Made by a program: the position numbers and the translations under genes. The notes beneath the pieces were generated by a model, which was given only the letters and a program-made list of their open reading frames with translations, ran no database searches and was not told the origin of the DNA. Below are positions 33,961-45,365 of a DNA stretch of 64,000 bases, piece after piece. How positions within the stretch are numbered: the stretch's first letter is position 1; each line of letters begins with the position of its first letter. Source of the DNA: Lactarius indigo (Eukaryota; Basidiomycota; Agaricomycetes; Russulales; Russulaceae); assembly GCA_025766275.1 (NCBI GenBank), contig JAFKAC010000068.1, positions 124,001 through 188,000 of the forward strand, in the 5' to 3' direction.

Positions 33961-36123
33961 GGCTGAACAATATACAGTATCCCTTTTCTGGACCTGTTAC
34001 ATAAGTTACCACGTCCGGTTTACCACTGCACCCACTGGCAACCGCACTTCCCACGGCCCATCAATATCAACCCTGTCTGTGTAACGACCCTGCTGCAACA
34101 AGGATGAGTTCTGCCTGAGTCGCCTCGACATGCACACGCTCACCACGCGTCTGCCTCTGCTATTCCGATCTGCATGTCACGTTCAGGTGCAGCAACGCGG
34201 CAGGCGGTGGTGCCCGCACGGCGCGGCGCGCATCGCGTCCACATCAAGACTCGACACGACGTATTATAGATCAACGGCGGCAGGATAGCGTCGAGCGTGT
34301 GTAGGTGCTGGATGTCACGTTTCGTTGTTGCTAACGCCCTCTGGAGCGTCCCCGCGTGCGCCAGACGCTCTGGCCGGCGCAGCGGGCCGCCTGTTCGAGC
34401 TGCCCACGTACAGCCTCACCACCAGGCCCGGGGTACTGACACAGCGATGGTACCCCCGAATCTGCGGTCTAGGTTGACGAGGCGCGCCAGCAGTAAAGAG
34501 CTCGCCCTCAACTGTCGGGAGCGGCCCTGCCTGGCACGCGAGCCTGCCGTAGCGCAATGCTAAGCTCGAGTCCGCGGAGAAGTCAAGGGCAAGAACGCAA
34601 TTTTTGGATCTCTTCGGGTCGCGGGTACAGTATGGGACAAACTTGAACGACACTGGCACGTTGCACCCACCGACTAGACCCCAATGGTAGATCGACCACC
34701 CACCATGTGGACGCACTAGAGCCTCCAATCCCCTCTCCCCTCTCTTTTGGTCCCACTCCGGCCCTGAGGGTCAGAGCTTAGTACTTTGAGAGAGCGGATA
34801 GAGATGCACACACATTCCCTCTCTTGCACACCGCCCCATATCTGCTTGAACATGCCAAGACTCAGACAAATAGATCAAAATATCGCTTTCACATTCATCT
34901 CCATTGCCCAGTAATAGTCAAGGGACAGACTACTGACAGATTTCCCCACGTCCGGCCTCTATCGACTCGTTCCCGGTGGCCCTGCCCATACGTCCGCGAC
35001 TTCCCCTCGCACAAGTGAGCCCCTCCTCTCATCCCCCCCAGTCGAATGGACTTTGTGCTTTGTGTATCACGCTCGCTATCACCTACTTTCCAACACGCCT
35101 TCTTAGTGTCTAGTATTAGTGTAATATGAAATACACGCGCCGTAAACTAGACTTCCTTTAAATATTGATCAAAAAAAAAAAAAAAGAACTAGACTTCCTT
35201 TTCCTCCCAATGACGCCCGCTAACAAGTCAAGGAGCGATCCGCGAAGAGTTCAAACTGTCGTTGAACCGTGTGTATGCGTCAGTGGCCGACTTCCACATC
35301 AATATCGACCTCCGCCATAGGTAGTGAGCACACGCCTTCAGTTCTGTCAGAACACCCCGCGTTTAGTTCCTGGCTGTAGTTCGACGCAATAATTCGGGCC
35401 ATGCCCACCGAAAGGTGGGAAATGTGGAAAGTCCAAAGTTGCCCATACACCCTCGGCCATGGCCGAAGTCTTTCAGATCTGCTGATCGATGTTTGTATGG
35501 TCTCATACACTTGTCGCGTTCTCATCTCTACGCATCAGTTAAACAAAGCGCCCAGTCTGAGTGGTCACTGGCGGCGGCGTTGATATCCCGCCTTCAGCGA
35601 TAACTTGAACGGGTTAGGTTTTTTTGTACAGGCACTATGGGCACACGGATATTAGGCCTCTGAATGTGGGTAAACCCCGTGCGTCGGCCCTGCACCTCGT
35701 GGAACTTACAACTGATTACATCCGATTATTGGAGCACTACTGAACACGCCGACAAGTCCCTGTTCGGATCTGGTACTCCTGCTCCCAGGGGGGATGTCCT
35801 CGTTCACTAGATGTCGATCTAAATGGACTCTATGGATCACACGTCCCACTTTCCAGAAAGATTACTCGCTGTATCTCGTGATGGTGTTCTCGACTCTGAT
35901 AATAAAGCACGCGTAGTGTATTGTACATGAAACGATGATACGGGGATAGTTACGCGCATGAGGAGAATTCGGAGGGGCTGCACGGATTTTACACACAATT
36001 TCACTACATAAAGGGTCCTGGTGAGTCGCTGTATTAGGATCAATACACAGTAAAGAGGCAGGGCAATCATCACTCACACACGTCGACAAGTCAAACATAT
36101 TAACCATACCCCGTCTCTTTCGT
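33961..36123. other. Downstream flank of NLR gene 4
   Basis: Repeat-unit flank matching 4510-7077 and 13840-16422. It contains a broken copy of the unassigned frame (about 34060-34450), a short poly(A) insertion with target duplication (35145-35201) and, at about 35230-35420, sequence related to the open frame at 43599-43850. The 3' UTR of the gene ending at 36124 is at the right end. Confidence 0.5.
35145..35201. mobile_element. Tiny poly(A) retroposed insert with 15-bp target duplication
   Basis: AACTAGACTTCCTTT occurs at 35145-35159 and again at 35187-35201. It flanks a 27-bp insert that ends in a run of 15 A followed by G. The matching flank of unit 3 (27340-27375) has one copy of the equivalent sequence and no insert. 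This is the signature of target-primed reverse transcription producing an extremely 5'-truncated insertion. Confidence 0.7.
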
Positions 36124-39100
36124 TCATTCCGCAGCGTACTGGGAGAACAATTCTACAATTTCCTCTCTTGGGCCATAGGTGACCTCGGATGGTGTCTTTC
36201 CGCTGACGTCGCATACATGCGCATCTGCACCGTGGTCCAATAATAGCCGCACAACCTCTGGGTATCCTCCCAACCAACTACGTGTCGCGTAGTGTAACGG
36301 GGTCGACCCCTCGACATCTTTGGCATTGACTTCCGCATTACGCTCGAGTATTAACCGAGCAAACTCGGGGCGACCTCCGAGCGATGCGTTATGCAGTGGT
36401 GTTACTCCCTTGTTGTTGGAGATGTGCACATCTGCATTATAGCCCAGCAATAGCTGCACAATATCTTGGTGTCCCACACTCAACGGCCACAGAAGCGGGG
36501 TGGATCCTTCGTTATTTTGAGCGTTGACCTCTGCATTGCGCTCAAGTAGTAACCGGGCAACTTCAAAGTAATCGTAGGCCGCTGCAAAATGCAGGGGGGA
36601 ATCTCCCTGGATGCTGCAGACCCGTTCATCTGCATCGTAGTCGAGCAATAACCGCAAAACATCAAGGTTTCCACGCTCTGATGCTCTGAGAAATGGGGTG
36701 AATCCATCGTCGTCGCGGGCATTGACCCCCGCATTGCGCTCGAGTAGTAACCGGGCAACCTCGGGATCACCGGCCCGGGCGGATGCTGCATAATGAAGTG
36801 GAGTCTTTCCTTTGTTATTGCGGACATGTTCATCCGCATTGTGGTCCAGCAATAACCGCAAAGTATCTGGGTGTCCACTCGCGGATGCGCAGAAAATTGG
36901 GCTACATCCGTCATCATCCGAGGAGTTGATTTCCGCACTGTGCTCAAGTAGTAACCGAACGACTTCGAGGTGGCCGTAATACGCCGCGTAATACAGTGGA
37001 GTCACTCCCTTGTTGACCCGGACGGGTTCGTCTACAATGCTCCATCCTAGCTCCACGGACGGACTATTGGTGAATGAGGGTTCATTGGGGGCATTGGCCT
37101 CTGCACGGCGCTCGAGGAGGAGCCGCTTAAGTGACTGAGCAGCTTCAAAGTGACCTTCGCACACGGCGCAGCGAAAGGACGAGACACGTCCCTTGTCGCG
37201 GACATGCTCATCTGCACTGTGGTCCAGAATACACCGCGTAACATCATCTGGTAGCGATGGATCAAGAAATGTGGTAGCTCCTTCGGTATTTCGGAAGTTG
37301 ACCTCCGCATTGCACTTGAGTAGTATCCGACAAATCTCGAGATGGCCGTAGGTTGCCGCCAAATGTAGTGGAGTGTTCCCGTAGCTATCATGGAAACGTG
37401 TTTCTGCATTGTGGTCCAGCAATAATTGCACAACATCACTGTTTCCTGTCACCGATGCATGGAGAAGTGCGCTACCGAGGTCATCGTGGGAGTTAACCTC
37501 TGCGTTGTGCTTGAGTAGTATCCGAGCAACCTCGATGTGACCTTTGGTCGCTGCTGAACGCAGTGGAGTGTTTCCGTAATAGTCACGAATACGCGCATCC
37601 GCATTGTGGTCCAGCAATAACCGCACGACATCACGGTGTCCATTCTGCGATGCATTGAGAAGTGGAGTGGCTCCGTGGTTATCCTGGGAGTTGACCTCCG
37701 CGTTGCGCTCGAGTAGTAACCGAGCAACCTCAAGACGGGCGTTGTTTACTGCGCAATGCAGTGGAGTCCTGCCATCCTTCTCCCGAGAGTTCACGTCCGC
37801 GCCAACGTCCAGTAGCCACTTCCCGATCTCAAAAAGTCCCACGTAAGAAGCAATGTCTAGTGGAGTCAAATTGTCTCCGGAGCGTAAATGTATGTCAGCG
37901 CCATGCGCAAACAGTAGCTGAGCAACCTCGATATTTCTCCCAACCACCGATGCATGCAATGCAGTACCGTATCGACCACCTACGTGGTTTACTTGTTGTG
38001 GATGCTTCATGATTAGGCGTTCCACTAGACCACGGAATCCCTTCTGTGCAGCGAAGTATAAGGGAGCTGCTGGAGGTGGCACAGTTGCCAGCCCTCCAGA
38101 GGAAGAAACCAGCAAGAGTTCGTAGAGTTCGACCCGGAGCCCGGGCCGGCCATGTATCCGGACCCATGCTGAAAAATGCGGCCTGTCCATGTCAACGAAA
38201 CGATCCAGCGCGTCCTTTATCTGTAATTCCACATTTCCGGTCCCCGCATGCCCGTCCCAATATTTGGCAGCGTATTGAATAAGAGGAATCTTCTCAGCAC
38301 GATCTTCGTCGGTGCTGTCGTCTAGGCGAAGTAACACGCCGAGACAAGCCTGGGCAAGGATCATGTGGGAAGGTTCGGTGGGTATGTAGAAACGGGACAC
38401 CTCTTCCATGCAGCTTGCGAGTCGATCCGATATGAGGAATTCTTTTACGGAGAAATGTGAGAAATGAACAACTCGGGTGCCGTTGTCGGTGATTACGGAA
38501 ACCAAACTGGAACAGGCTGACAGCACAGCTTCTTCTTTGTCTTCCCACCGCCAATCCGCGATCAAATTTGGGATCCCCCCTATGCTCAAGTCAAATGCGA
38601 GCACTTCCGCAAGCTCCTCGACCCGGAGCGGGCGACTGGCCACCGCAAGACATTGTAAAAGTCGATACGCGTACTCCCGGTTAGCATTATTGATCTCCTT
38701 CAGGATACGCTTGTATGTCTCATCGAGTGATTTGGGTAATTCCTCGAGGGTACGACGGAGATTGGTCGGGAAACAGTGACGCAGAACCTCCAATTGACAA
38801 AACACCCATCGAAACCTGTTTCAAAAACATAAGATAACTGTGCGGCCATGATGAATCGAAGATGTGCTTACATTCCATCTGCCTTCTCCGTGAGATACTC
38901 AATGACCGCGTCCTTATCACCTTCCCGCCATCTCTTCATCCTTCGATCCGAGTGGACGACAAAAGTAACGTAGTCGTTAATGTCCTGCTTTTGTCCGCTT
39001 TCGTCGTGGAGGGACACTTGTTGAGTTGCCAAAGGCCCAAGAGTGGTACGAATGTCGAACTCCGACCGACTCGTGATACATAGACGTAAATTTGGACGGT

Positions 39101-40946
39101 GAAGGCCGACAAGTTCTTTGACCAGCTCGAGGACCTTCTCGCGCGACGATGGAATTCCCGAGTCATTGGGAGACTCGTCGAGAGCGTCCATGATCAGATA
39201 GGTTGGCACTTGTCCCGCCGTCGTGAGCATATCTTTGAGGCACTGTGCAAGCGAGTCAACAGTTGGCTGTTCCAAGCCTCGTTTGTGTGAGGAATACAAG
39301 GAGGAAAGAGCGTCGCAGAAGATATCTGATTGATCGGAGAGCTGGACAAGAAGGGATGATAGTAAAGCGCGCTCGTCCTGTTTTGTTGTGTCCTTGAAAT
39401 CGAAGTAAAAATAGGCCAAGAAAGCTGAGCCAGCATCGGACATGGATTTGATATCGCGGACGATCACGGAGCTGATGATATGAGTTGGAGTAGGACGCAA
39501 CTCGGCGGGAGGTAACTCACCTGAGAATACTCTTCCCGGAGCCAGCTATCGATCCAAGAGTCGTCGTTAGTGGCGATTAATACTCAGACGGTGACGAGAT
39601 ATGTACGTTTTCCGTGAATCCATAACAAGGAGCCAGATGCTTTCCAATCTGTGAGGGTGTTCCCTTTCGTGCACCAGGCTGCGGTACCCTCGTGATGAAC
39701 ACCAGATGCGGTGTTGTAATTGACAGACGGATCAGGGGGAGCGATCCATTTTCGAAGTTTCTCGCATAACTCGTTCCCTGTAAGAGAGGTTAAGTTTTCA
39801 TGACCTTCGGCGATGAGAAGATGACGATGACGAACGGTTTAAGTCGGTGACTTGCTTGGCGACTTGTTGGATAGCTACTCCTGTCTCCTTCACGCCTGAG
39901 AAAAGGCTGAGGACAGATCCGGGGCCGGCCAATGGGGGTGTGACTGACCTTGAATGACTAAACCAACCTTGTTGTCGACGCGCTGTATCTTGTTGTCAAC
40001 GGTCCGGACCTTTTTATCGATACCATCTACTTTGATATCAACAACTTGCACCCTCTCATCGACCGCTTCCACCTTTTCATCAACTTCCTTGACCTTGTCG
40101 CCCGCGTCCTTGACCTTGTCATCGATGCCGCGAGTGATCATCAGGACTTCTGCAGCTGCCATCCGAGCTTCCTCTTGCGTCAACGCGTCCAGCCGCTGAA
40201 GCGCGCCCTCCATATCCTTCCTTCCAATCAGCTTCTTCAAATACGCCTCTGCACGACGGTAAGTTTTGGTGGATTTATCAACAAGAAATGACATACTGGT
40301 TCGTCCCTGCCCTATCTCCTTCGTCACGATCCCGAGGATCAAGAGGACCTCAACCATGATCTTTATGATAATGTCCGTCATAGCTGCCGTCGGTCGGACC
40401 TCGATATATTGTTCAAGCCGCTTGAAGAAGTACTCCAACCGGCCAAACAGGTCTACAAGAGCATCTTGGCTGGTACGGACATCTTTGACGGCCTGCGAGA
40501 TAGATATGTCGTTAGAACACACACACACACCAGGTCAGGAAAGATGCTCACTTGGAGGAGGACACCAATGCCAGTAAAGATCACATTCGATGGTGGGAAT
40601 ATCTGTAGTCACATACATCAGCGGATCGATCTCGAACGGTTCAAGGTGTCAGAATTACCAGTCCAACGCCGTTACCGATGGTCACAGAGAATGCGTACAG
40701 GACATTCACAGTGGGATCAAGCCACTTTGTCCACCTTTCGTTGGCAGCCTGCGATCTATCAAACGCCTGGAATTGTGCTTGAAGCATAGATAGAATTGCA
40801 CTCGGAGAATCGCAGGACTGCAGTCGGGTAGCCAGAGGATGGGAGGTAAGGTCACGCTTTGTCTGCTGTTTGTATGATTTCAAAGCAGCTGTAAATATTG
40901 TCTCAAAGTTCGTCGATGAGGTGACGGTAGGTGGAACTCGGGACAT
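36124..40946 (-). CDS. NLR-like receptor 4: Goodbye-like/coiled coil/NACHT/ankyrin
   Basis: Exons (minus): 40659-40946, 40552-40602, 40297-40492, 39949-40248, 39836-39895, 39607-39777, 39521-39545, 38872-39471, 36124-38815. They join to 4383 nt, 1460 aa, the longest copy. N-terminal class 'B' (MSRVPPTVTS), closest to gene 2. Residues 223-278 are eight heptads (KVKDAGD to KVGLVIQ). Walker A GKPGSGKS is at 354-361. Exon 8 uses an ordinary CAG acceptor where the other copies have AAG. The ankyrin region has extra residues before the first repeat (about 735-765, VELYELLLVSSSG) and in one repeat (SARAGDPEVARLL). Frames are intact throughout. Confidence 0.93.
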
Positions 40947-41051
40947 GGTGCTAACTGGAGGAGCGCGGAAGCTTAGGGGATAGTCAACAAGAAAGTCACA
41001 AGGGGCACCGTACGTACAGATAATTGCGGAGGGTACGCCTCGTGCACGACA

Positions 41052-41075
41052 GATAGCCGCCCTGATATTCCCAGG
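41052..41075 (-). promoter_or_regulatory. Conserved upstream motif of NLR gene 4
   Basis: GATAGCCGCC followed by CTGATATTCCCAGG, identical to the gene 1 block, 106-129 bp upstream of the start at 40946. Confidence 0.5.
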
Positions 41076-41369
41076 GTGCCACCACGATAGACGCTCACAC
41101 ACTTAAGTTCCGCCTGAACACAACACAATAGACTTCGATTTGTGTGATAGGAAAGACGTAACACCCAGATTCATTCATTGTTATAGAACGGGTTCGAACT
41201 ACTTCCACGAGGGACATGTCTTAGCGCACTCGGTAATATCTCCGCCCTCTCCAGTTGCGCCGCCTACCCGCTCGTAGAAGTACCACACGCCTGGTTGTTT
41301 GCCGATAGTGACTTGAACTGGGTCGAACACGCGTTAGGAGAATGCATTCGAGCAGCGGGATGCAATGAT

Positions 41370-43130
41370 CCATTCTTAATGACGTACAACAGCCTCGCCT
41401 CTCATCATGGGGGGATGGACGTGGGTGAAAGGGCTGGGCATGGGGAGGTAGCATCGGAATCTTGAAGAGCCCGGGTTCCTACTGCCAGTGGTTTGTGTCC
41501 AAGGATGAACGGCATCGTGGTACCCCGCGCGACAAGAGGCGAGCGCGGACGTCGAGTGTGGGCCGCTTGCCTCCAAAAGAGTAGCGCTGCACGTAGCACT
41601 ATCGGGTGCGCCATTCAGATTCGTCACGACCGTGAACATGGTGTTGCCACTAAAGCCCGGGGGGGTGGAAAAGACAACGACGGCAAGTCACCGTGTCTTC
41701 TCTCGTCTCCGCCTCTGCCGCATCGGTCGTGTTTGGTCTTCTGAGCTTTCTCATCGACGTGGGAGTCCGCGTCTGTCTTTGATGTGATCCTTGTGACAAG
41801 TCAATCAAAGAACAAAGAAGATTGAGACAAGATTCACGCACGGCCAAGGGCACTAGCCAACCTCGTCGATGATCGACGGGCGTATGCGCACGCAGTTCGG
41901 CTAGACAGTCCACGAGTGCTGCTGCGTGATATGCTCAAGGATTAGCTCATAATCTGCTCGGAATCCCCCAAATGCCGGCCCTAGGTCGGCAAAGATCGTT
42001 AAACTCAGCTACAGCGGAGGAATAAGGAGGGAGGACGCACCGTCCTTGATCGTAGATCTAAGCACGCACACAGGTCCTTCGGGATCGTGTCCGCTGGGAC
42101 CGCGAAGCGACTGAGTCACGTGCACAAAGGCTCTGTCCTGGCCCGAAAGACCAGCCGCGTAGCTGGCAGAAGAGTAGCGTGACATCGACGCAGTGCGGGT
42201 GTGCAAGCTGCAGGGCATGTGGATCCGTTTCACGCTAGTGGCTAAGCAGGATCATCGAAGGCATTATCAACGTGTCAAGGCGTAATTGCGCATCCACGCG
42301 CTGCAGGCGTAGTTCCAGAAAAACTTGGAATGGGACCAAGTGTCAGAAACTGGGTCAGAAAATCAGGTCTTTGAAAACTTACCGGGTGAGATGGTCGGCA
42401 ATCGGTCTCGACAGCTTAACAAGTTGATCGTGTTCAACCAAAGTCGCTGACGAGTTAGCGCCTTGCCCCCTATTGTCGGGGATTAGGAGAAAGAAATGTT
42501 TTTTCAGTGAATAGTACTGGATAAGAGGGCGCACCGCTTCACAGTCCATCGAATAGACCGTGTTGGAACCCTCTGCATTGGCAGCAACTGGGGCGTCTTT
42601 ACCCTCCCTTCCAGCTTTCGAAAAATGTCCACAAGATACGAAGGAATGGCCATTCTCGGCCATTTTCTAATAGTTAAGAGGTACTGCGCAGGGTCCTTGT
42701 TCTGCGTATGGTCCGCTGAAATGCAAGTAAACGATCGTAGAGATGAACAAAGCAAAGATACGAACAAGACATTCCCTCCTACATGCGTCTATTATTCTCT
42801 TCACCACCTACGGGGCCTGAAAAGCTGAGTCGAGGCCGGAGTGTATGCGTGTTGCATCACTGTGTGCGCGGATAGCACGTCTTTCGGGAAACATGCGCGA
42901 AGGGAACAGAATGCTGCCGTGAAGCGCCGTAACTGCTTTCGAGTGTGGGTCGATGGAGGGGAAGAGGTCCGTGGCTTGGACGAGATAAGCGGTGGTGGGT
43001 CTGGTGGAAGCGGTATGGGCATGGATAAATTGGGGTTCTCCGCGGCTAAGGTAGGTAGAAGTGGGGGAGACAGTAGATGTCAAACCCTGGACCCCAGACG
43101 ACAAGCTTTTGTGCACTTTGTGTGTTCTGC
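41370..43130 (-). pseudogene. Decayed REX1/REXO-like exonuclease (copy B4)
   Basis: Exo I region reads VYSMDCEAV (42532-42558), so the Glu is kept but the following Met is replaced. KDPAQYLL and an RVKTPQLLPM segment just upstream match the leader of copy B2. The C-terminal part (FTVVTNLNG, 41590-41640) matches the equivalent segment in B2. Several frame changes; regarded as a pseudogene. An N-terminal frame at 42808-43116 parallels 23017-23634. Confidence 0.55.
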
Positions 43131-44600
43131 GACCGTCAAGGACGAATGGAACGAACGCGGGTGAGGGAGACTGACCTACACTCTGATCTGGCTAGGTGGG
43201 GAATGGGGTACTATATGAAGGAAAGGTTGCAGACATCCCAGCTTCCAGTGTTACTGTGATATGCAGAAAATAGGAAAAAGTGGGAGACCTGCTTGAAAAT
43301 CTCCGAATTCTACGATAAAGCCGAGGTCGATCGCCTGGGTTCAGTGAGACGGGGTTGAACGGCAAAGGCGGTCCGGGGCACGTGCATTCCCCCTGCACCA
43401 CCTGGCCTCACTTTTCAACCAACCCCGCGTCGTAATTACCAAGGGACAGGTAATGAGGCTTCCCTTTGTTTAACGTTAAACGCTCAGCCTTTCATCGACT
43501 CACTCCAGGTGGTCCTGCCCACTCAGTTGCAATTTCACCTCAGACAGGTGAATTCCTCCGAGTCTTCCAATCTTCGGTTTTGTGTTCACACAATAGCATC
43601 AACCTGCCTTCTTGGTACTATAGTACCATATAATACTGGGTGCGCCGTGCACCATATCCCTTTTCCCTCTCCATCGCTCTCGCTGACAAACCAATATACA
43701 ACCCGCAAAGAGTCCAAATTGTTGTTGAACCGCGACTTTGACGTCTTTGCGCAACTGACCGACCTTCGCTGTGGGTAATGCCAGGGGTGGTGAGCACATA
43801 TATTCAGTTCCGTCGGGGAACTCATGTATAATCACGACTTTAGTCGACAATGCCTACCGAAAGGCAGGAAAGCCGGAAAGTCCGAGTCTAAAGCTGCCGC
43901 TACCCCTTCAGCCGTAGCCAATTCCTGACCCACGACCCGAAAGCTGACCATTCACCTACTCCCGTGCGCTCCGCATCATCTCCCGGTTGCTGTTTGTGCG
44001 GCCGTGGTTCCAAGTTCCCGTCGGCCGTATCTGCCGATACCCGAAAATAGCGCACTCAGAACAACGTCCGCATCGGTGCAATGTCAGCCATTTATACCCT
44101 GTGGTCCTTGAATGCTTCATGGCCAAAGTCTTGGATCTAACAGGTGAATGGCGTACTCTCTCTCTTGGACTTGCGCCTTTCCTAATCAAAGCAATGCATC
44201 GAAAGGTCTCTGCGTCAAGTTTATCCTACTACGGAACCTATAAACTAGCCAGGGAGAGGAGCAGCCCGACATACTAGCACAGGTGACGACCGTCGGTGGT
44301 GGCACCCTGATTGTGCGTGAACACTGAATGGGGACAGTTTCCACGAACCTTTCGATGGCATTCTGGTTAGACAATAAAGCACGCGAAGTGTACTGTACAT
44401 GAAACGATGACACAGGGACAGTTACACACATGACGAGAATTCGGAGGGGCTGCATGTATTCTAATACAATTTCATTACATAACAATGGGACCCGGTGAGT
44501 CGCTGTATTTGGGTCAATGTACAGCGAAGAGGCTGCCAGTGGGCAATCGCCACTCACACACATCGACAAGTTAAACATATATACCATACCCCTCTCATTC
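43131..44600. other. Flank between exonuclease relic B4 and the sixth NLR stub
   Basis: Partly unique, partly repeat-unit flank (43420-43560 and 44340-44600 resemble unit flanks; the latter is the 3'-UTR-like segment that precedes every NLR stop codon). Includes the open frame at 43599-43850. Nothing else recognised. Confidence 0.4.
43599..43850 (-). other. Unassigned 83-codon open frame with a decayed paralogue
   Basis: Starts MSTKVVIIHEFPDGTEYMCS and includes KVGQLRKDVKVAVQQQFGLF. A related but stop-containing stretch lies at about 35230-35420 (DRTEGVCS, VQRQFELFAD), so the peptide was probably once coding. It may be the first exon of a small gene belonging to the ancestral duplicated unit. 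Family not recognised. Confidence 0.3.
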
Positions 44601-44604
44601 TTTC

Positions 44605-44745
44605 ATTCCGCGTCGTGCCGGGAGAACAATTGTAGCATTTCCTGTTGTCTTGGACCACGGGCCACTTCGAATGGAGTCTTTCCACAGATGTTGCATATGC
44701 GCATCCGCACCACGGACCATTAGTAACCGCACAGCTTGGTCTTCA
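44605..44745 (-). pseudogene. C-terminal stub of a sixth NACHT-ankyrin gene
   Basis: The minus strand encodes AVRLLMVRGADAH then, after a one-base frame shift, CNICGKTPFEVARGPRQQEM and LQLFSRHD before a stop. This matches the last ankyrin repeat and tail of the five intact genes. The adjacent 3'-UTR-like segment (44340-44600) is also present. Everything upstream of the last 45 or so codons is missing; at about 44745 the sequence changes abruptly to the flank that normally lies 600 bp downstream of an NLR gene. This is a gene remnant left by deletion in the array. Confidence 0.85.
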
Positions 44746-45365
44746 ACGCGACGCGGAGACCTCGGAACGATACCATTGTATCTCTATTTCGTTTTTTTTT
44801 CTGTCTCAATACTGGTCTCATACACTTGTCACACTTCCATTTCTGCGCGGAATTGGTTACAACGAAGCGCCTAATTCCAGCGTCGGCGGCGCTGTCGTCC
44901 CCCTTCACCTATTACTTAAGCCATGGTAAACTTGGACCCAGAGAAGTTCCTCTTCGCGTCCCATCCTGCTGCTCTTACGGGGAGGTCCCGTCCTTGTCGA
45001 ATAGTGATAGACGAATGATAGACGTTGATCGAAATGCCTGAAGACAATTTCCGCGTATACAAATCTGCCACTTTCCTGCAAGACTCATTGCTATCTCGTG
45101 ATGTTGTTCTCATTGGCGTTCTCGACTGACAATAAAGCACAAGTACTGTACTATACATAAGATGAAGACATGGGGACAGTTACACATCACATGACAGGAA
45201 TTGGGAAGGATTGCACGTATTCTATACTACACGATTTTACTGGTTCCGGTCTTGGTTCTGGTAAATCGCTGAAGGGTCAATGTACGTACAGCAACAAGCA
45301 GGGCAATCGTATTACGACTCACACACGACAATTCAAACATATATACCATACCCCGTCTCGTTCGT
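44746..45365. other. Downstream flank of NLR gene 5
   Basis: Repeat-unit flank and 3'-UTR-like sequence equivalent to 6410-7077 of unit 1. No gene. Confidence 0.5.

Noticed and set aside
40516..40533. (CA)n microsatellite as a regulatory feature
   Set aside because: A short dinucleotide run inside an NLR intron; nothing supports a function.
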